Assembly: GCF_963676685.1 (NCBI RefSeq)
Contig: NC_092346.1
Span: forward strand, 77,081,821 to 77,145,820
Direction of reading: 5' to 3'
DNA length: 64,000 nucleotides
DNA from: Mytilus edulis
Taxonomy: Eukaryota; Mollusca; Bivalvia; Mytilida; Mytilidae
The position numbers were made by a program, and so were the translations under genes. The notes below the pieces were generated by a model, which saw nothing but the letters and a program-made list of their open reading frames with translations, ran no database searches and had not been told where the DNA came from. Position 1 is the first letter of the stretch, and every line of letters starts with the position of its first letter. This document shows positions 1-11,360 of this stretch, piece by piece.

Positions 1-176
1 CAAAAAAATATAGCTAACCTGTATATATTTGTATGAAGATTTAAATCTGAAAGGGTATAAGCTGAAATATCTGAAATATAACTAGGAAATGAATGTCATA
101 TTTAAAAAAAATATCTTATACATGTTCAATAGGGGTTCTCTTTTTATTTTTATATATAAGATAAGATATTTTTATT

Positions 177-326
177 CCAATTATATGCCTGCTTGATAGT
201 CTAATACAAATACATAAAGCCTTATTGTTAATTATTTCATATATATAAGATCCAATTATATGCCTGCTTGATAGTATAATACAAATACATAAAGCCTTAT
301 TGTTAATTATTTCATATATATAAGAT
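177..326. repeat. 75-bp tandem duplication
   Basis: The 75 bases starting CCAATTATATGCC at 177 are repeated directly at 252 with one visible difference (AGTCTAAT against AGTATAAT). It lies in the POLD3 intron after exon 8 and is probably recent. The rest of 327-520 holds nothing recognised. Confidence 0.9.
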
Positions 327-524
327 AGACTAATGTCCTGTGGACCTCTGTGACTAACAATACTTTGGGATATTTTAATTCACAGAACAAAAAGATGACC
401 TACTCATTTCCTTTTTGAGGGCAGTTTACCAAATTAAGAATTTTCTGCACTTCATCATTAATAAGTTTTCAGTTTCAAGTTTTTATGTATTTTTCTATTA
501 TATTTTCTATAATGTTATAAATAC

Positions 525-576
525 CTGTCTGTTTTGAAAAGAATGCCATGACTCCTCCTTTTTTGTTTGATGATTC
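525..576 (-). CDS. POLD3: POLD3 exon 8 (last exon inside the window)
   Basis: It encodes ESSNKKGGVMAFFSKQT plus one base, then donor GTATTT. The GGVMAFF block corresponds to the NMMSNFF block of vertebrate POLD3. No further exon is visible between 1 and 524. Confidence 0.85.
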
Positions 577-3500
577 CTGTAAAAAAATTAAAAACCTTAC
601 AATAGTAAAGGACAAAACTTATTAACCATAGACATCTAAGGGCTGTTCCAGAAAATACTATGATTTCCATATGTTTCTTTTAAAGGTATATTAGGTTTTC
701 CAATCATCAATACCCTTTTAAGTTTTAAACATTTCATAGAAGAATTTAGAAAATTTGTCAATCAGTAGTAAAGGTTGTCTCTTGGAGCCATGTTTTTAAC
801 CTGTCCAAAACCAGGTGTGGATTGTTTATAGAAGACTTCCAATACATCATTTTTGACTGGTTAAGTGGTTTAAAAGATGAAATGTTAAATTTGTATGAAA
901 ACAGGTGTCAAAGTATAGCAATAGCTCACCTTTTAGACAAAGTGAGCTAAAATTTCAAGCTGATTAAGATCCACTCACTTTTCTCTGAAAAAAAGGTACA
1001 GTTATTCAAATACCTTTGCATTCTTTTTACTGTCTTTGGAGTCTTCTTCTTTCACCTCCTTTGTATCCTTCTCAGGTGACTTTGTTTTATTCTTTGTATC
1101 TTTCTCTGGTGACATCTTTTTTGCTTGATTAGCAAACATTCCGGCAATTCCTCCTTTTTTCTGAGGTTTAGCTGCAGGTTTCTGAGAGACATTACTGTTT
1201 TCTCCATTCTGTTTTGGTTTTTGAGAGGCATGGCCATTTTCTCCATTCTGTTTTGAAGAACCATTAACCTGTAATTATGAAAAGCATTTATACCATCCTT
1301 TGTCAATACCACACAACAGTGGAAATACTCATGCAATATTGAACTTGACCTCAATATTGTCATCGGTAACAACATACTATTTGAAAATCATTGGTTGAAT
1401 GCTTCATTAGTTTTTTCATACTGTTATAGTTAAAATCATCAAAACTATGACTATGAAACAGAGGTCAGGTGGCCCATGTCAACCTTTCATGTATTTTATG
1501 TTTCTGATAGAAATTGAGATTCACTTAAACAGTGTGATGTTGTAAAGATGCTTCCAGTATCAAGCATAAAAATTGGAAGATTTAGGATTTCAATGAATTA
1601 AATTTCAACAAAAATAAGATTTTCAGATTAAATAATGAAAGTGTCAAATTAATTGGGTTTGTGTTGTTTAGTCTTTAGTTTTCTATATTATGTTTTGTTT
1701 TATACTATTTTTGTCTTTTGATTGCTTTTCATTTTCACCATGGCATGGTCAGTTTGTTTTTCGATGAATATCCCTTTGGTACCTTTCACCTCTCTATTGC
1801 AACTTTTGACACATTGACAAGAACCATAAGCTATACATAACTTATTTTAAAACTTTGGACAATCTTACTATGTATGCTGCCTTCTTTGAATTAAATTTGT
1901 TCAAATCCACACACCTTTATCTCAGGATAAGTGATATATCTAACATGCAAGAAAAAACTAAATAATGAATTGATAAATGAATTAAGGACATCTTTTTGTT
2001 GTAGGAAGGCAGATAGAAGGGTAAAATATGCTACTAAAATGTGACAAGATAAGCTATTGGACTGCATGTTTTCATTTATTCACTCCTTAAATATAACCAC
2101 ACAAATTTTCAAACACACATTTAAACAGTACCTGTTTTGTTGTGGTAGGTTCAGTTTTGTACCTTTTCTGTGATTCAACTTCTGTGTCTGATCTAAGTTT
2201 TGCTTTAGGATATTTTATTGAGCTAAATCTGAAATATAAATTAAATTTTACCAACTATCATAATATAAAGTTCACAACAAAACACATTATTAATCATTAC
2301 AACGTGATAACTATGAAGACATGCATCATATAACTGTATTACTTCTGCAGAATCGAAAACATTTCTCTTTAAAAAATCCCATGCATTCATCAAACTTGTT
2401 AAAATCATTCCCCAAAACTTTTTTTTTTAATACAGAATGGTAGTAAAACAATATGTATTATTATTCCATGCTAAATCATAACTGTTTTTCGTCTATTAGA
2501 AAATTCTAACTTATAGTATTTTTTTATGTTCATATGAGATTGATATTACTATGTACTTACTTGAATATGTCTGTATTTGTTGTACTATCTTTATGTATAG
2601 AATCATAGTCAGCTAGGTATAATTTGTTATCATCCTGAAAGATAGATATCAAAATCATCCTAAAACAAGAATGTGTCCAAAGTACAAGGATGCCCCACTC
2701 ACACTATCATTTTCTATGTTAATTGGACAGTGAAATTAGGGTCAAAACTTTTATTTGGCATTAAAATTAGAAAAATCATATCATAGGGAACATGTGTATT
2801 CAACTTCATCAAAAACTATCTTGACCAAAAACTTTAACCTGAAGTGGGACAGACAGACAAAAGAACCTACAGACCAGAAAAAATAATGCCCCTCTTCTAT
2901 CATATGTGGGGCATAAAAACACAGGCTTGAAACATTCGTTTGTCTGACTTTCAGTTTTGACACTTTTATGAGGTGAATTTAAATCAAACAGATTCACAAA
3001 AAAACCCTCCTTAGCTGACAATTCTTTGATCTAACTCCTTAATTCAACATATTCAGAGACATGCAACAAATACCAATTTCTATGCCCCAACTACAATAGT
3101 AGAGGGGCATTATGTTTTCTGGTCTGTGCCTCCATCCGTCTGTTTTTCCGTCCGTCCGTCCGTTCGTCTCACTTCAGGTTAAAGTTTTTGGTCATGGTAG
3201 CTTTTGATGAAGTTGAAGTCCAATCAACTTGAAACTTAGTATACATGTTCCCTATGATATGATCTGTCTAATTTTAATGTCAAATTAGAGTTTTTACCCC
3301 ACTGTCCACTAAACATAGAAAATGATAGTGCAAGTGGGGAATCCGTGTACTAAGGACACTGTCTTGTTTAGTCTTCAGTTAAAACCAGTATGGTATCCTA
3401 AAAACAATTTCTCCAAAAATTTATCCTCTACATTGTATCATACCAAGTAACTTTTATCACTTTTAAACACTTATTTGTATCAGTAGGTATCTCCTAAATA

Positions 3501-6500
3501 AAATTCATATTGACAAGGAAACCAGTCGTAACTGAAAATTATCAGTAGAAGGTTTAAGTATTTACCTTGACCTTGGATCTGCCGACACTGTAGATATGTG
3601 AACTTGTAACCACAGATAATGTGGATTTAAATGCCTCTATATTTTCCTCAGGAACAACCATACATTTTACTGTCTGAAATCAATACTATTTGTTAAAGTT
3701 GAAGTCTGAAACTACTATAAGGCTATACATTTTTTTTATTTCATTAAGCAATATGTATACACATTTTTAGTTAGTATCTTAACTTTCAAGCTTTCATGAC
3801 TTTGTTGATATAAAGAGTATAGGTAATTATGAAAAGTAATCCAGAAAAAAAATTTGCTCCATAATGAGATACATTACCAGCAAGAAGAAATGTTTCCTTA
3901 TTAAATCCAAATACTAAATTGAATAGCAACATCGTGAAATGTAAAAACTTAAAGTCTTCAAACAATAACTGATAAAATGAAATTTTAAGATAATTCTTCC
4001 TTTGCTCAATGCTCTTCAACTTTGTTTTTGTTTGGCTTTATAATTATTTTGATCTGAGCGTCACTGATGGGTCTTATGTAGACGAAACGAGCGTCTGGCG
4101 TATTAAATTATAATCCTGGTACCTTTGATAACTATTTGCAGCAGCTATGTTGTTTATGTTCATAATAGCTATGAATATGACCCTTCTAAAGCTTAACAGC
4201 ATCATACATTCCAATGATAAGTTCACAGAATGAAAAATATCAGCTTCAGTCTGAATGATAGGAAATTCATACTGACCCCTCAACCCCCCAAAAAAGGGAC
4301 ACATTGGTATTATGTGAGGTGAATAATTCATGTACTAATATACTAGTTATATGCTGTCAATCTGATATTACTTACCTTAACTCCGACAACAGGATGTGAC
4401 AGGCCAGCAACAAAATATGTCACAAATAGATGATCATTGTCTTTGTTGTTTCTCTGATGTTGAACAAAGGAATATAACATCCTGTGAAAAGCAAACATAT
4501 GATTTGTTATGTTCATAAACACAGGCTTGCCTCTCTTTATTAAATATATAACAATCATAAAATATTTATCAAATGAGAGGTTAATAAAAAGTCATGAAAG
4601 TATAAAACTACTCTTGCTTTTAACAAATTGTGGAATATTTCAAATTTAAATTGATTTTAAATTTCACATTTACAATTCAGTATTGCACAAAAGAAGCTTG
4701 TAAAAAAATAACTTTTGATCCTTAATATTATGCTTTTGTTCAGCATGTGTCATCAACTACATACAATGTCTATTTTATTTTTGTAAACTACTCATTAATT
4801 AGAATACTTACTGTTTTGCTTTATTCACATGAACTTTTAATTCTAAACTTAACTTTTTGAATGTGACCTGAAAAATAAGAGAAAATAATCATCAGTCCTT
4901 CTTGTTTCCTTTTCAAATAAAAAGTTCTTTCAATCTTAATAATATTGGTCATTTCGGGAGTCCAATATATTTCTTTTTGAGTTGTTTCTATTTCAGGAAA
5001 AAGATCTTTGACAGTCCTCAACATATTATTCAAAAATTCATTAATGTCATTTACATTTTCACTATTTTACAAAGTACCAGATCCATAAATTAATATCATA
5101 CTTAAGAAGTTAAGTGTTCATCAAGGTATGCCTATTATTGATCTAGTATCCCATTTCCATCACATCTTGGCATGTAAACAAAAATGAGTCATATTTGACC
5201 AAATACAATATGTAACTATCAAATGTCATAATAAAAGAACTTGTTGCTCTTAAAAGGCAGCTCAGTAAAAGCATATTTCAAGATTACTTTAATAAGAAAT
5301 ATCATTGTCTGTTTATTCAAGTTACTGTAAATAATATGTATTCACTCATGTAATACTTATAAATTATCATTGATCTTCTCAATGAGATTGATTTTCTCCC
5401 TTGAGCCAGTACGGAGAAAGTGAGAAAAGCAGTCGAATGGAGATGACCAATGATAATCTGTCTATCATTTTTTCCTATGACATTTTTAATTTTGTTGACA
5501 ATGGCATGTGCGTCTCTAATTTCTAGCAATAATTTTTCATATCACTCTACTGTGCTGAGAAAGGAAATAATCAGTTAGTAAGATCAATGGAAAATTTTGT
5601 AAAATAGTCATAAAAGCACATACATTGTATATTATTTTAAAAGACAAAGAACAATTTCAAAGCATATGATACTAAATGATAGGTCAAAAGTTCTCAAAAC
5701 CAATAACATTTTTTGTATCATGTTACTGAGATTACTCTCAGATAGGTACTTTGTATAGATCTGGTCTTAATCGCCTAGGTTGTATATTTGTTTAAGTGAT
5801 ATGTGCTGTTGCCAGGATATATTGCGATCTGCAGATGCATTCAAGACCTACAATGTACCTGTGGACGCACCTTAAGCAAACCCTGATATTTGCTGAGAAT
5901 GACGTCTCAACTGACCACTTTCAAGTTTGAAGCCTTTCTGTCAAAACTTTGGTTTTATTTCACACCAGTCCTGGGTTTAGGGACATTGTCAATTCTTTCC
6001 CATGTTGAGAGATTGGTTAAAAAAATAAGATGCGATATTGCATTGGCAAATAAAATTCATATATAATGATTGCATTGATAATCATCAAGAATATGTGATC
6101 AGGAACCTAAGGAATAATGATAAATAAATAAATTATAATAATAAATAATAAATATAATAATACTTTATTCCGAAAGCAATACAGCTTATAGGATACATAT
6201 ACACAATTTTACACCAATATAAGAATTTTACAAGAGATATATAATATATATAAATATAAGGTGTGCATGAAAGAACATATAATACATAATACAAGAACAA
6301 AAATATTATTTACTGCAATTAAATTCTAAGTTTTTCTGCAGATTTTAAAAATATACCTAAGTTATTCAATTCTTTTATATTTCTGACAGATAACAACTGG
6401 ATAAGTTTGTATGTAGAAGGATTTCTCCAATAATACTTTTTTATATACTTTTCTCGAATTTGACTATATTTTTTACATTCAAGTATAAAATGGTATTCAT

Positions 6501-9500
6501 CTTCAATAGACCTAGTATTACAATTTGTACATAGTCTATTATTTTTATCAACATTATAATATCTACCTGTTTCTATACTTAATACATGAGCTGATATATG
6601 ATATTTACAAATGTATGGTTTGTATATATAATTTACAGGTCTATCTAAATAAAATTGCAATGTGTGTGTACTATACATGTATCTATACAAATGACATTTA
6701 TTTGAATTCTCAAAAAACATAGTTACTTCACTAATGAATACACCAAGCATTCTTTCTTTTAATTGCGATAGAAAAATGTCTTTACAAACTACACTTTGGT
6801 TTAACCAAACATAATTAAATCCATATCTAAACAAAATATCTCTAATTTTACAACACCAGTTTTGTTTATCGTTCTTTTTAATAAAACTTCTGTCATACAT
6901 CTCATCATAGCAATTCTTTAATATACAATTTTCTGTACTCAAAATTTTTAACCAGTATTTGATCATTCTATACTGCCTTTCAATGTACATTGGCAATCTA
7001 CCTAATTCACAATAAATCATATTAGTTACAGCACTCATTTTGACTTTAAGAACTCGTTTTAAAAAATACAAATGAACTTTTTCGATATTAGGTGCCATAT
7101 GAAATCCCCATATTTCCGAGCAATAATTCAGTATACTTGCTACATAAGTTTCAAATAATGACAACAAAGTTTCAGGATTATAATAATCATCATGTATTTT
7201 ATTGAATATACTAAACACAGCCTTTTTACCCTGTTCTGATAGTTTCTTTTGAGTATTTGCAAAGTTACCAGTATAATAAAATAAAATTCCCAAATACATA
7301 AACTCGTTACATATATCAATAGCCTTTCCATTTATATACCATTGCTCTTCTGGTCTAATTTTCCCTCTGTTTCTAAAAACTACAATTTTGGTTTTTGACA
7401 AATTTATGTACAAATCATACTTATTTGAATAAACATTTACATCATCGACCATCTTTTGTAGATCAGTAATACTTTCACTAAATAAAACCATATCGTCAGC
7501 GTACATTAACAAGTACAGATTTAACATTTTAAGTTCATATGATTTACAATTTTGTGTAATAAGTTCTATCTCCATATCATTGACATATAATGAGTACAAC
7601 AGAGGAGATAAGGATTCCCCTTGCATTAGACCAACAGTGCATTAAAAAAATTCAGAAAATTTTCCATTAAGTTTTACACAAGTTTTTAATTTGCTATACA
7701 TAGATTTAATGACATTTAAAAGTCTACCAGTTACTCCACATCTGACTAATCTTTGCCATAATTTGTAATGTGTGACACTATCAAAAGCTCTAGTGTAATC
7801 TACAAAGCAACAGTATAAACGTTTACCTTTACTCAAAGAATTAGTGATAAGGGAATAAAGGGCAAAGACGGCATCGACGGTTCCAAATCCAGGACGGAAA
7901 CCAAATTGTGCATCTGTCAACACATTATTCTTTTCACTCCATTGTAGCAACCTTGTATTCAGCAGCGAGGTGAAGAATTTCCCAACATGCGGAACGAAAG
8001 ATATTCCACGGTAGTTGTTAGGATCATTCACGTCTCCTTTTTTAAAAACAGGTACGATAATACTGTTAACCCATATTTCAGGGAAATTTCCGGAATTAAG
8101 AATATTATTAAAAAGTTTGCACAATATTGGAATAAGTACAGTTTTTCCAGCAATAAGATATTCGTTCATGATGTTGTCGAACCCAGTAGATTTATCATAT
8201 TTCAATTTCCTCAAGCATTTTTCTAATTCGGTATCTGTAAATGGAATGTCTAGTTCCTCGTGTACGTTTGGTAAAGTTTCTGTATTCGTTGCCTTGTCCG
8301 TTTCTGAGTTATTTGACATTAAGTTTTTAAAATGTTTCTGAAATTGTTCCAAAGTTATTTTATGTCCGTTTTCGGTCTTTGGTCTTTTGAATTTCTGGTA
8401 GAATTTCTTTGGGTTTTTTCTTCGCAAATTTTTCAACATATTACCATGTTGGTTTTTGTAATGTCTTTTAAGTTTAGTCTCCGTACATTTATATTTCTGG
8501 TTAGCTAAGTTAAGTCTTATTCTGTTGTCGTTAGAATGGTTTGCATTAAAAATATTCAAAGCTAATTTGTATTGTCTATAAAGATTCTTGCAATCTTCTG
8601 AAATCCACGGTTTATCTATTTTAATAAACGATTTTCGACTTTTATTAGCATTACTATCTATACAATGTTCACAATAATCTGTAAATTCAACTTCTGTTTT
8701 GGTGTATTGTTCACAAATTTCTGTAAGCAGGTTATTCAAATCGCCAACACATTTGTCAATATCGTTCTCATGTTCCGTTAAATTTAACATTAAATCATCA
8801 AACTTTTGAACATTTGTCAGCATGTCATTTACAAGACCGTCTTTAAACCCTTCATTCCATTTCACTCTATTGTAAACAGATTTTACACAAGTACATTGAT
8901 CATTAATCTTTCTATCAACATTTAAATATAATTCAACACTTAATGGAGCATGACATGAAAACATATTAAAATCTTTAACAGTTAATGCCTTGATTAAAGT
9001 AAAAATACTGTCTTGTGATATCAACATATAATCAATTAGACTACAACCGTTTTTATTTTGAAAAGTATATTTACTACTATCAGTACCAAATCTACCATTA
9101 CATATTCGTAAACCTGTAGATTTACATATATCAAGTATACGACGCCCAAAACCATTTGGGGCTTTTAAGTCTTCGGACAATCTATCTGTAATTTTAACAT
9201 CAGAAACATAACTTATAAAGTCAATAGTGTCAAGTAAACGTTTATCTAGCGTGTCTTCTACAATAATTCGTTTGTCAAATTTTAACCAGATCATACTATC
9301 AACTTCATATTTAATTACATCAATAAATTGACATAGCCATTTTTTATAGAACAATACTACTCCACCACCACCACATTTTGATCTAGCCAAATATTTCTTT
9401 TCATAGCCATCTAATACAAACTCATCCGGACATTTGACCCAACATTCACTTAGACATAAAACGTCGTATTCAGATACAATTTGAACAAATTCCTTATCAC

Positions 9501-11258
9501 GTAGCTTTCGCACTAGGCCTTTTGAAATATTCCAGGCACATATATTAATAGCACTTTGTTGGGTTTCAGATATTTTATTTACACTCTCCGCTGACTCCTA
9601 ACGTTCCCATATTTCTCCGTTCACATAAAGTTTATCACCTACAATATACGCTGTTTTATTCTGTTTTCCTTCTTTCAGCATTATCGGAACCAATTTTTTC
9701 CGCCGTTCAACAATTTCACGGGGATACTGCGGAATAATTCCGAACTTTGTGTCTTTTAAACGACCTGATGCATTTTTAACTTTTGCTCTATCCGACAGCT
9801 GACTAAATTTAACAACTATTGGCCTTGGTCTAATCGCGTCGGGTTTTCGTTTCCCTAAACGAAACACCTTTTCCAAATGTATATTGGTCGCACCTTCTAA
9901 CTTCATAGTGTTTTCTAAGAATTCAAGTATTTGTTCCTTACAACGTTCATTTTCACCACTTTGGTCTCCTTCCCCCTGTTTGTCGGTGTTATTATCATTT
10001 GTATTTATTTTAACTAGTTCCTCATCGAAGGTTTTGTCTCGATATCTAAAAGTTTACTACTGAAGTTTTTTGTTTTTTCAATTGTACTTGTCATTGTATC
10101 AAGTTTTTTCTTCAGCGCAGCTTGCTCGTCGTGTACATCTGATAGAAATTGGGCGTTTTGTTCAAGATGATTTAACCGTTGTTTACAACTGCTTAATTCT
10201 GTATCAACAGATTTAAACCTATTATCAATTAACTCCAATCGTTCTTCTATTTTATCAAGCTTTGTCATTTTGAGATCGATGTTTGTTACCTTTTGACAGA
10301 GTTCTCTTAATGTATTTTCGATTCCCGGTGACATGGGATAAGTCATAAATGGGGGAACCCATGGCGGGGGGTAAACAGGTGAATAATTCTGTTGATATGT
10401 CATTCCAGGTGTGCTTGTTAAAGGTGTGTATTGAAAGGAATTATTCATTTCTTCTCCAAATAAGCTTTATTTAGAGTCAGCAAGGTATACAAACATAGAC
10501 AAACATAAGCTCTAATTAGCTTTTAACTGACATTGCTTCTAAATTAGCCTGCATAATGACAATCAAAATGACACTTGAACTTTAATAGTGCAGGGATACA
10601 GGCAGTCTATTTCATAAATAACATCATAAAGGCTGGCATATTCAGCAAACTTTTCAGGTGAAAGACATAAATAAATAAATAAAAAATAATAAATAAATAA
10701 GCTTTATTTAGAGTCGGCATGGTATATAAAACATAGACAAACATAAGCTCTAATGAGCTTTTAACCGACATAAATGTTACTGGTAGTGGTCTATTGGTTG
10801 AGTGTACAAAATGGTTCATCTCTGTTATTCAGATTCTGTTTTAGATATTTTATTGCATTTTGAAAAACTTTAAATTAATACACACTAACACAGACTTACA
10901 GAAGTGGGTCTCATTGGGGTCTAAGCCTGACGCCGGATCGCCGATTTTTTGTAAGCATGACACGTGAAAGTAAAATGATTATGCCGTGAAAACAGGAAAT
11001 GAAGTCTAGCGGGACACAGGATTACATTTAAAATGAGAATTGTTTACATGCATTTTTTACATAGTGTAAGTGGGACATATATGTCTAGAAATCTGACAAA
11101 ACAGTAGGCAGGATCCGGGATCAGAACCCCCAAAATTTTAATGTTGGATATAATTCGCAACTTATTAAGACAGTTTTTATATAAACACATACTATTTGAT
11201 TTTCATCATTGACCCACTCGTCTAAGTTGTCCAAATACATTTCGTCGATAGTGCCCAT
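525..11258 (-). CDS. POLD3: DNA polymerase delta subunit 3 (p66), 5' eight exons; C-terminus off the left edge
   Basis: POLD3 is the accessory subunit that links the polymerase delta catalytic core to PCNA and also serves polymerase zeta and break-induced replication in the nucleus. Eight coding exons can be joined in frame (11258-11193, 4867-4812, 4481-4376, 3673-3566, 2634-2561, 2228-2132, 1268-1014, 576-525), all with GT/AG borders and matching phases, giving about 271 residues; vertebrate POLD3 has about 466. The N-terminal block with LDNLDEWVND, then VHVNKAKQMLY, HLFVTYFVAG and SSHIYSVG, follows the order of the conserved CDC27/POLD3 winged-helix region. A lysine-rich middle part with GGIAGMFANQ and GGVMAFF follows, corresponding to the short GxMxxFF-like blocks of the vertebrate protein. 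The C-terminal PCNA-binding box must lie beyond position 1. Intron 1 is 6.3 kb and carries a LINE in sense orientation. The gene is head-to-head with LCMT1. Confidence 0.93.
1014..1268 (-). CDS. POLD3: POLD3 exon 7
   Basis: 85 codons, rich in Lys, Gln and Asn. The first 25 residues contain an imperfect internal repeat (KQNGENGHASQKP then KQNGENSNVSQKP). The conserved GGIAGMFANQ block follows. Confidence 0.9.
1655..1815. repeat. Dispersed repeat fragment (bivalve-type)
   Basis: The T-rich stretch with CTTTAGTTTTCTATATTATG and CACCATGGCATGGTCAG through TTTGGTACCTTTCACCTC resembles a repeat I remember as frequent in mussel introns. It has no ORF. The identification rests on memory only. Confidence 0.35.
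2132..2228 (-). CDS. POLD3: POLD3 exon 6
   Basis: It completes a Lys codon and encodes FSSIKYPKAKLRSDTEVESQ to TTTKQ. This is hydrophilic and low in conservation. Donor GTACTG. Confidence 0.85.
2561..2634 (-). CDS. POLD3: POLD3 exon 5
   Basis: It encodes DDNKLYLADYDSIHKD and onward to TDIF, the block corresponding to the LFNTDYD region of vertebrate POLD3. The donor GTAAGTAC leaves two bases for the next exon. Confidence 0.9.
2680..3360. repeat. Large inverted repeat (foldback) in POLD3 intron 4
   Basis: The left arm (about 2688-2922) and the right arm (about 3085-3350) are reverse complements over some 230-260 bases with scattered differences. Shared landmarks are GTGGGGCAT/ATGCCCC, CAGACCAGAAAA/TTTTCTGGTCTG, ACTTTAACCTGAAGTG/CACTTCAGGTTAAAGT and AACATG/CATGTT near the ends. 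About 160 bases separate the arms. The right arm carries a short (TCCG)n run at 3146-3166. It could form a long hairpin in the transcript. Confidence 0.8.
3566..3673 (-). CDS. POLD3: POLD3 exon 4
   Basis: 36 codons, phase 0 at both ends. It encodes TVKCMVVPEENIEAFKS followed by SSHIYSVG, matching the vertebrate segment ending in ASIHVYS. Confidence 0.93.
4050..4136 (+). repeat. Dispersed SINE/MITE-like fragment
   Basis: The run GAGCGTCACTGATGGGTCTT, then GACGAAACGAGCGTCTGGCG, ending near CCTTTGATAACTATTT, is a sequence I remember as highly repeated in bivalves. Only one fragment is present here, in POLD3 intron 3. Confidence 0.45.
4376..4481 (-). CDS. POLD3: POLD3 exon 3
   Basis: It encodes 35 residues from MLYSFVQHQR to HPVVGVK, the second half of the winged-helix region. 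The acceptor is TTTTCACAG and the donor GTAAGTAA. Confidence 0.93.
4812..4867 (-). CDS. POLD3: POLD3 exon 2
   Basis: It encodes VTFKKLSLELKVHVNKAK plus two bases of the next codon. The acceptor is TTTTTCAG and the donor GTAAGTA. Confidence 0.93.
5356..5465. repeat. Short inverted-repeat element
   Basis: AAATTATCATTGATC near 5356 is mirrored by GACCAATGATAATCT near 5447-5461, with the body between them. It has the form of a small MITE or its remnant. The stretch 5466-6120 holds nothing I recognise. Confidence 0.45.
6319..9597 (-). pseudogene. LINE ORF2 (APE endonuclease + reverse transcriptase), one internal stop
   Basis: The endonuclease begins INICAWNISKG immediately after the ORF1 stop and shows LCLSECW. 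The segment expected to carry GDxN is shortened to RIIVEDTLDKR, and the usual SDH triad reads SCH (FSCHAPLSVEL), so the nuclease is probably dead. The reverse transcriptase has GFRPGFGTVDAV, motif A FVDYTRAFDSV, motif B LMQGESLSPLLYSLYVND and an intact catalytic YADD. A TAA at 7644-7642 interrupts it just before motif B, with the same frame on both sides. The C-terminus has a CxxC...HxxxxC finger (LCTNCNTRSIEDEYHFILEC) typical of these ORF2 proteins. Confidence 0.88.
9598..10448 (-). pseudogene. LINE ORF1 (nucleic-acid-binding/coiled-coil protein), frameshifted
   Basis: The first part (10448-10014) starts with a Pro/Tyr-rich stretch (PVYPPPWVPPFMTYP), then a heptad-rich region of about 90 residues likely to form a coiled coil. 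The frame then breaks close to 10028. Reading resumes one base out with EELVKINTNDNN and continues through ERCKEQILEFLENT into KVFRLGKRKPDAIRPRPIVV, ending at a TAG at 9598-9600. The C-terminal part resembles the RRM/CTD half of LINE ORF1 proteins (RPRPIVVKF). Together the two parts would be about 283 residues. One missing base explains the break. Confidence 0.75.
10463..10775 (-). repeat. Two copies of a LINE/SINE 3'-tail fragment
   Basis: AAGCTTTATTTAGAGTCAGC at about 10462 and AAGCTTTATTTAGAGTCGGC at about 10691 each lead into CATAGACAAACATAAGCTC and AGCTTTTAAC. The copies are about 75 bases long and 230 apart, in the same orientation. The second is preceded by an (AATA)n tract, as expected for a minus-strand retroposon 3' end. 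Confidence 0.65.
10898..11145 (+). repeat. Dispersed repeat, copy 1 (next to POLD3 exon 1)
   Basis: GTCTCATTGGGGTCTAAGC through AAATGAAGTCTAGCGGGACA to CAGGATCCGGGATCAGAACC is found again at 13088-13305 with about 80% identity by eye. This copy ends 45 bases inside intron 1 from exon 1 of POLD3. Confidence 0.75.
11193..11258 (-). CDS. POLD3: POLD3 exon 1 (start codon exon)
   Basis: The ATG is at 11258. 22 codons read MGTIDEMYLDNLDEWVND and onward to QI, then donor GTATGTG. Phase 0 fits the next exon, which begins VTFKK. The equivalent vertebrate start is also about 20 residues before the conserved VTYKWLS block. Confidence 0.9.
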
Positions 11259-11280
11259 TTTGTTGAGTATTTACTTTCGT

Positions 11281-11288
11281 TTTCCCGC
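11281..11288 (+). promoter_or_regulatory. E2F-type site (TTTCCCGC)
   Basis: An exact match to the E2F consensus TTTSSCGC lies 23 bases upstream of the POLD3 start codon. E2F control is well known for replication genes in animals, so the site fits POLD3. Occupancy is inferred. Confidence 0.55.
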
Positions 11289-11360
11289 AAAATCAGAGTC
11301 AGTTAAGTGCTTGACTTTAATGACAATAAATTTCTATTAAAAAGCGGCCGTGCAACTTTG

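Larger units (their letters stand above)
6130..10460 (-). mobile_element. Near full-length, inactivated non-LTR (APE-type) LINE in POLD3 intron 1
   Basis: Reading on the minus strand, the element starts just before an ORF1 (10448), continues into an endonuclease/reverse-transcriptase ORF2 (9597-6319) and ends in an A/T-rich tail near 6130-6170. Both ORFs are damaged: a frameshift in ORF1, a stop in ORF2 and a shortened endonuclease. The domain order (ORF1, APE endonuclease, RT, C-terminal Cys/His finger) is that of the Jockey/CR1/L2-type clades; I cannot fix the clade by eye. It is oriented with the host gene, so its signals are read in POLD3 pre-mRNA. Target-site duplications could not be resolved in the A/T-rich flanks. 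Confidence 0.9.

Noticed and set aside
4821-5033. Minus-strand ORF upstream of POLD3 exon 2 as the POLD3 N-terminus
   Set aside because: NDINEFLNN resembles the expected N-terminal block, but the exon at 11258-11193 matches better, has the ATG and the right phase and donor.
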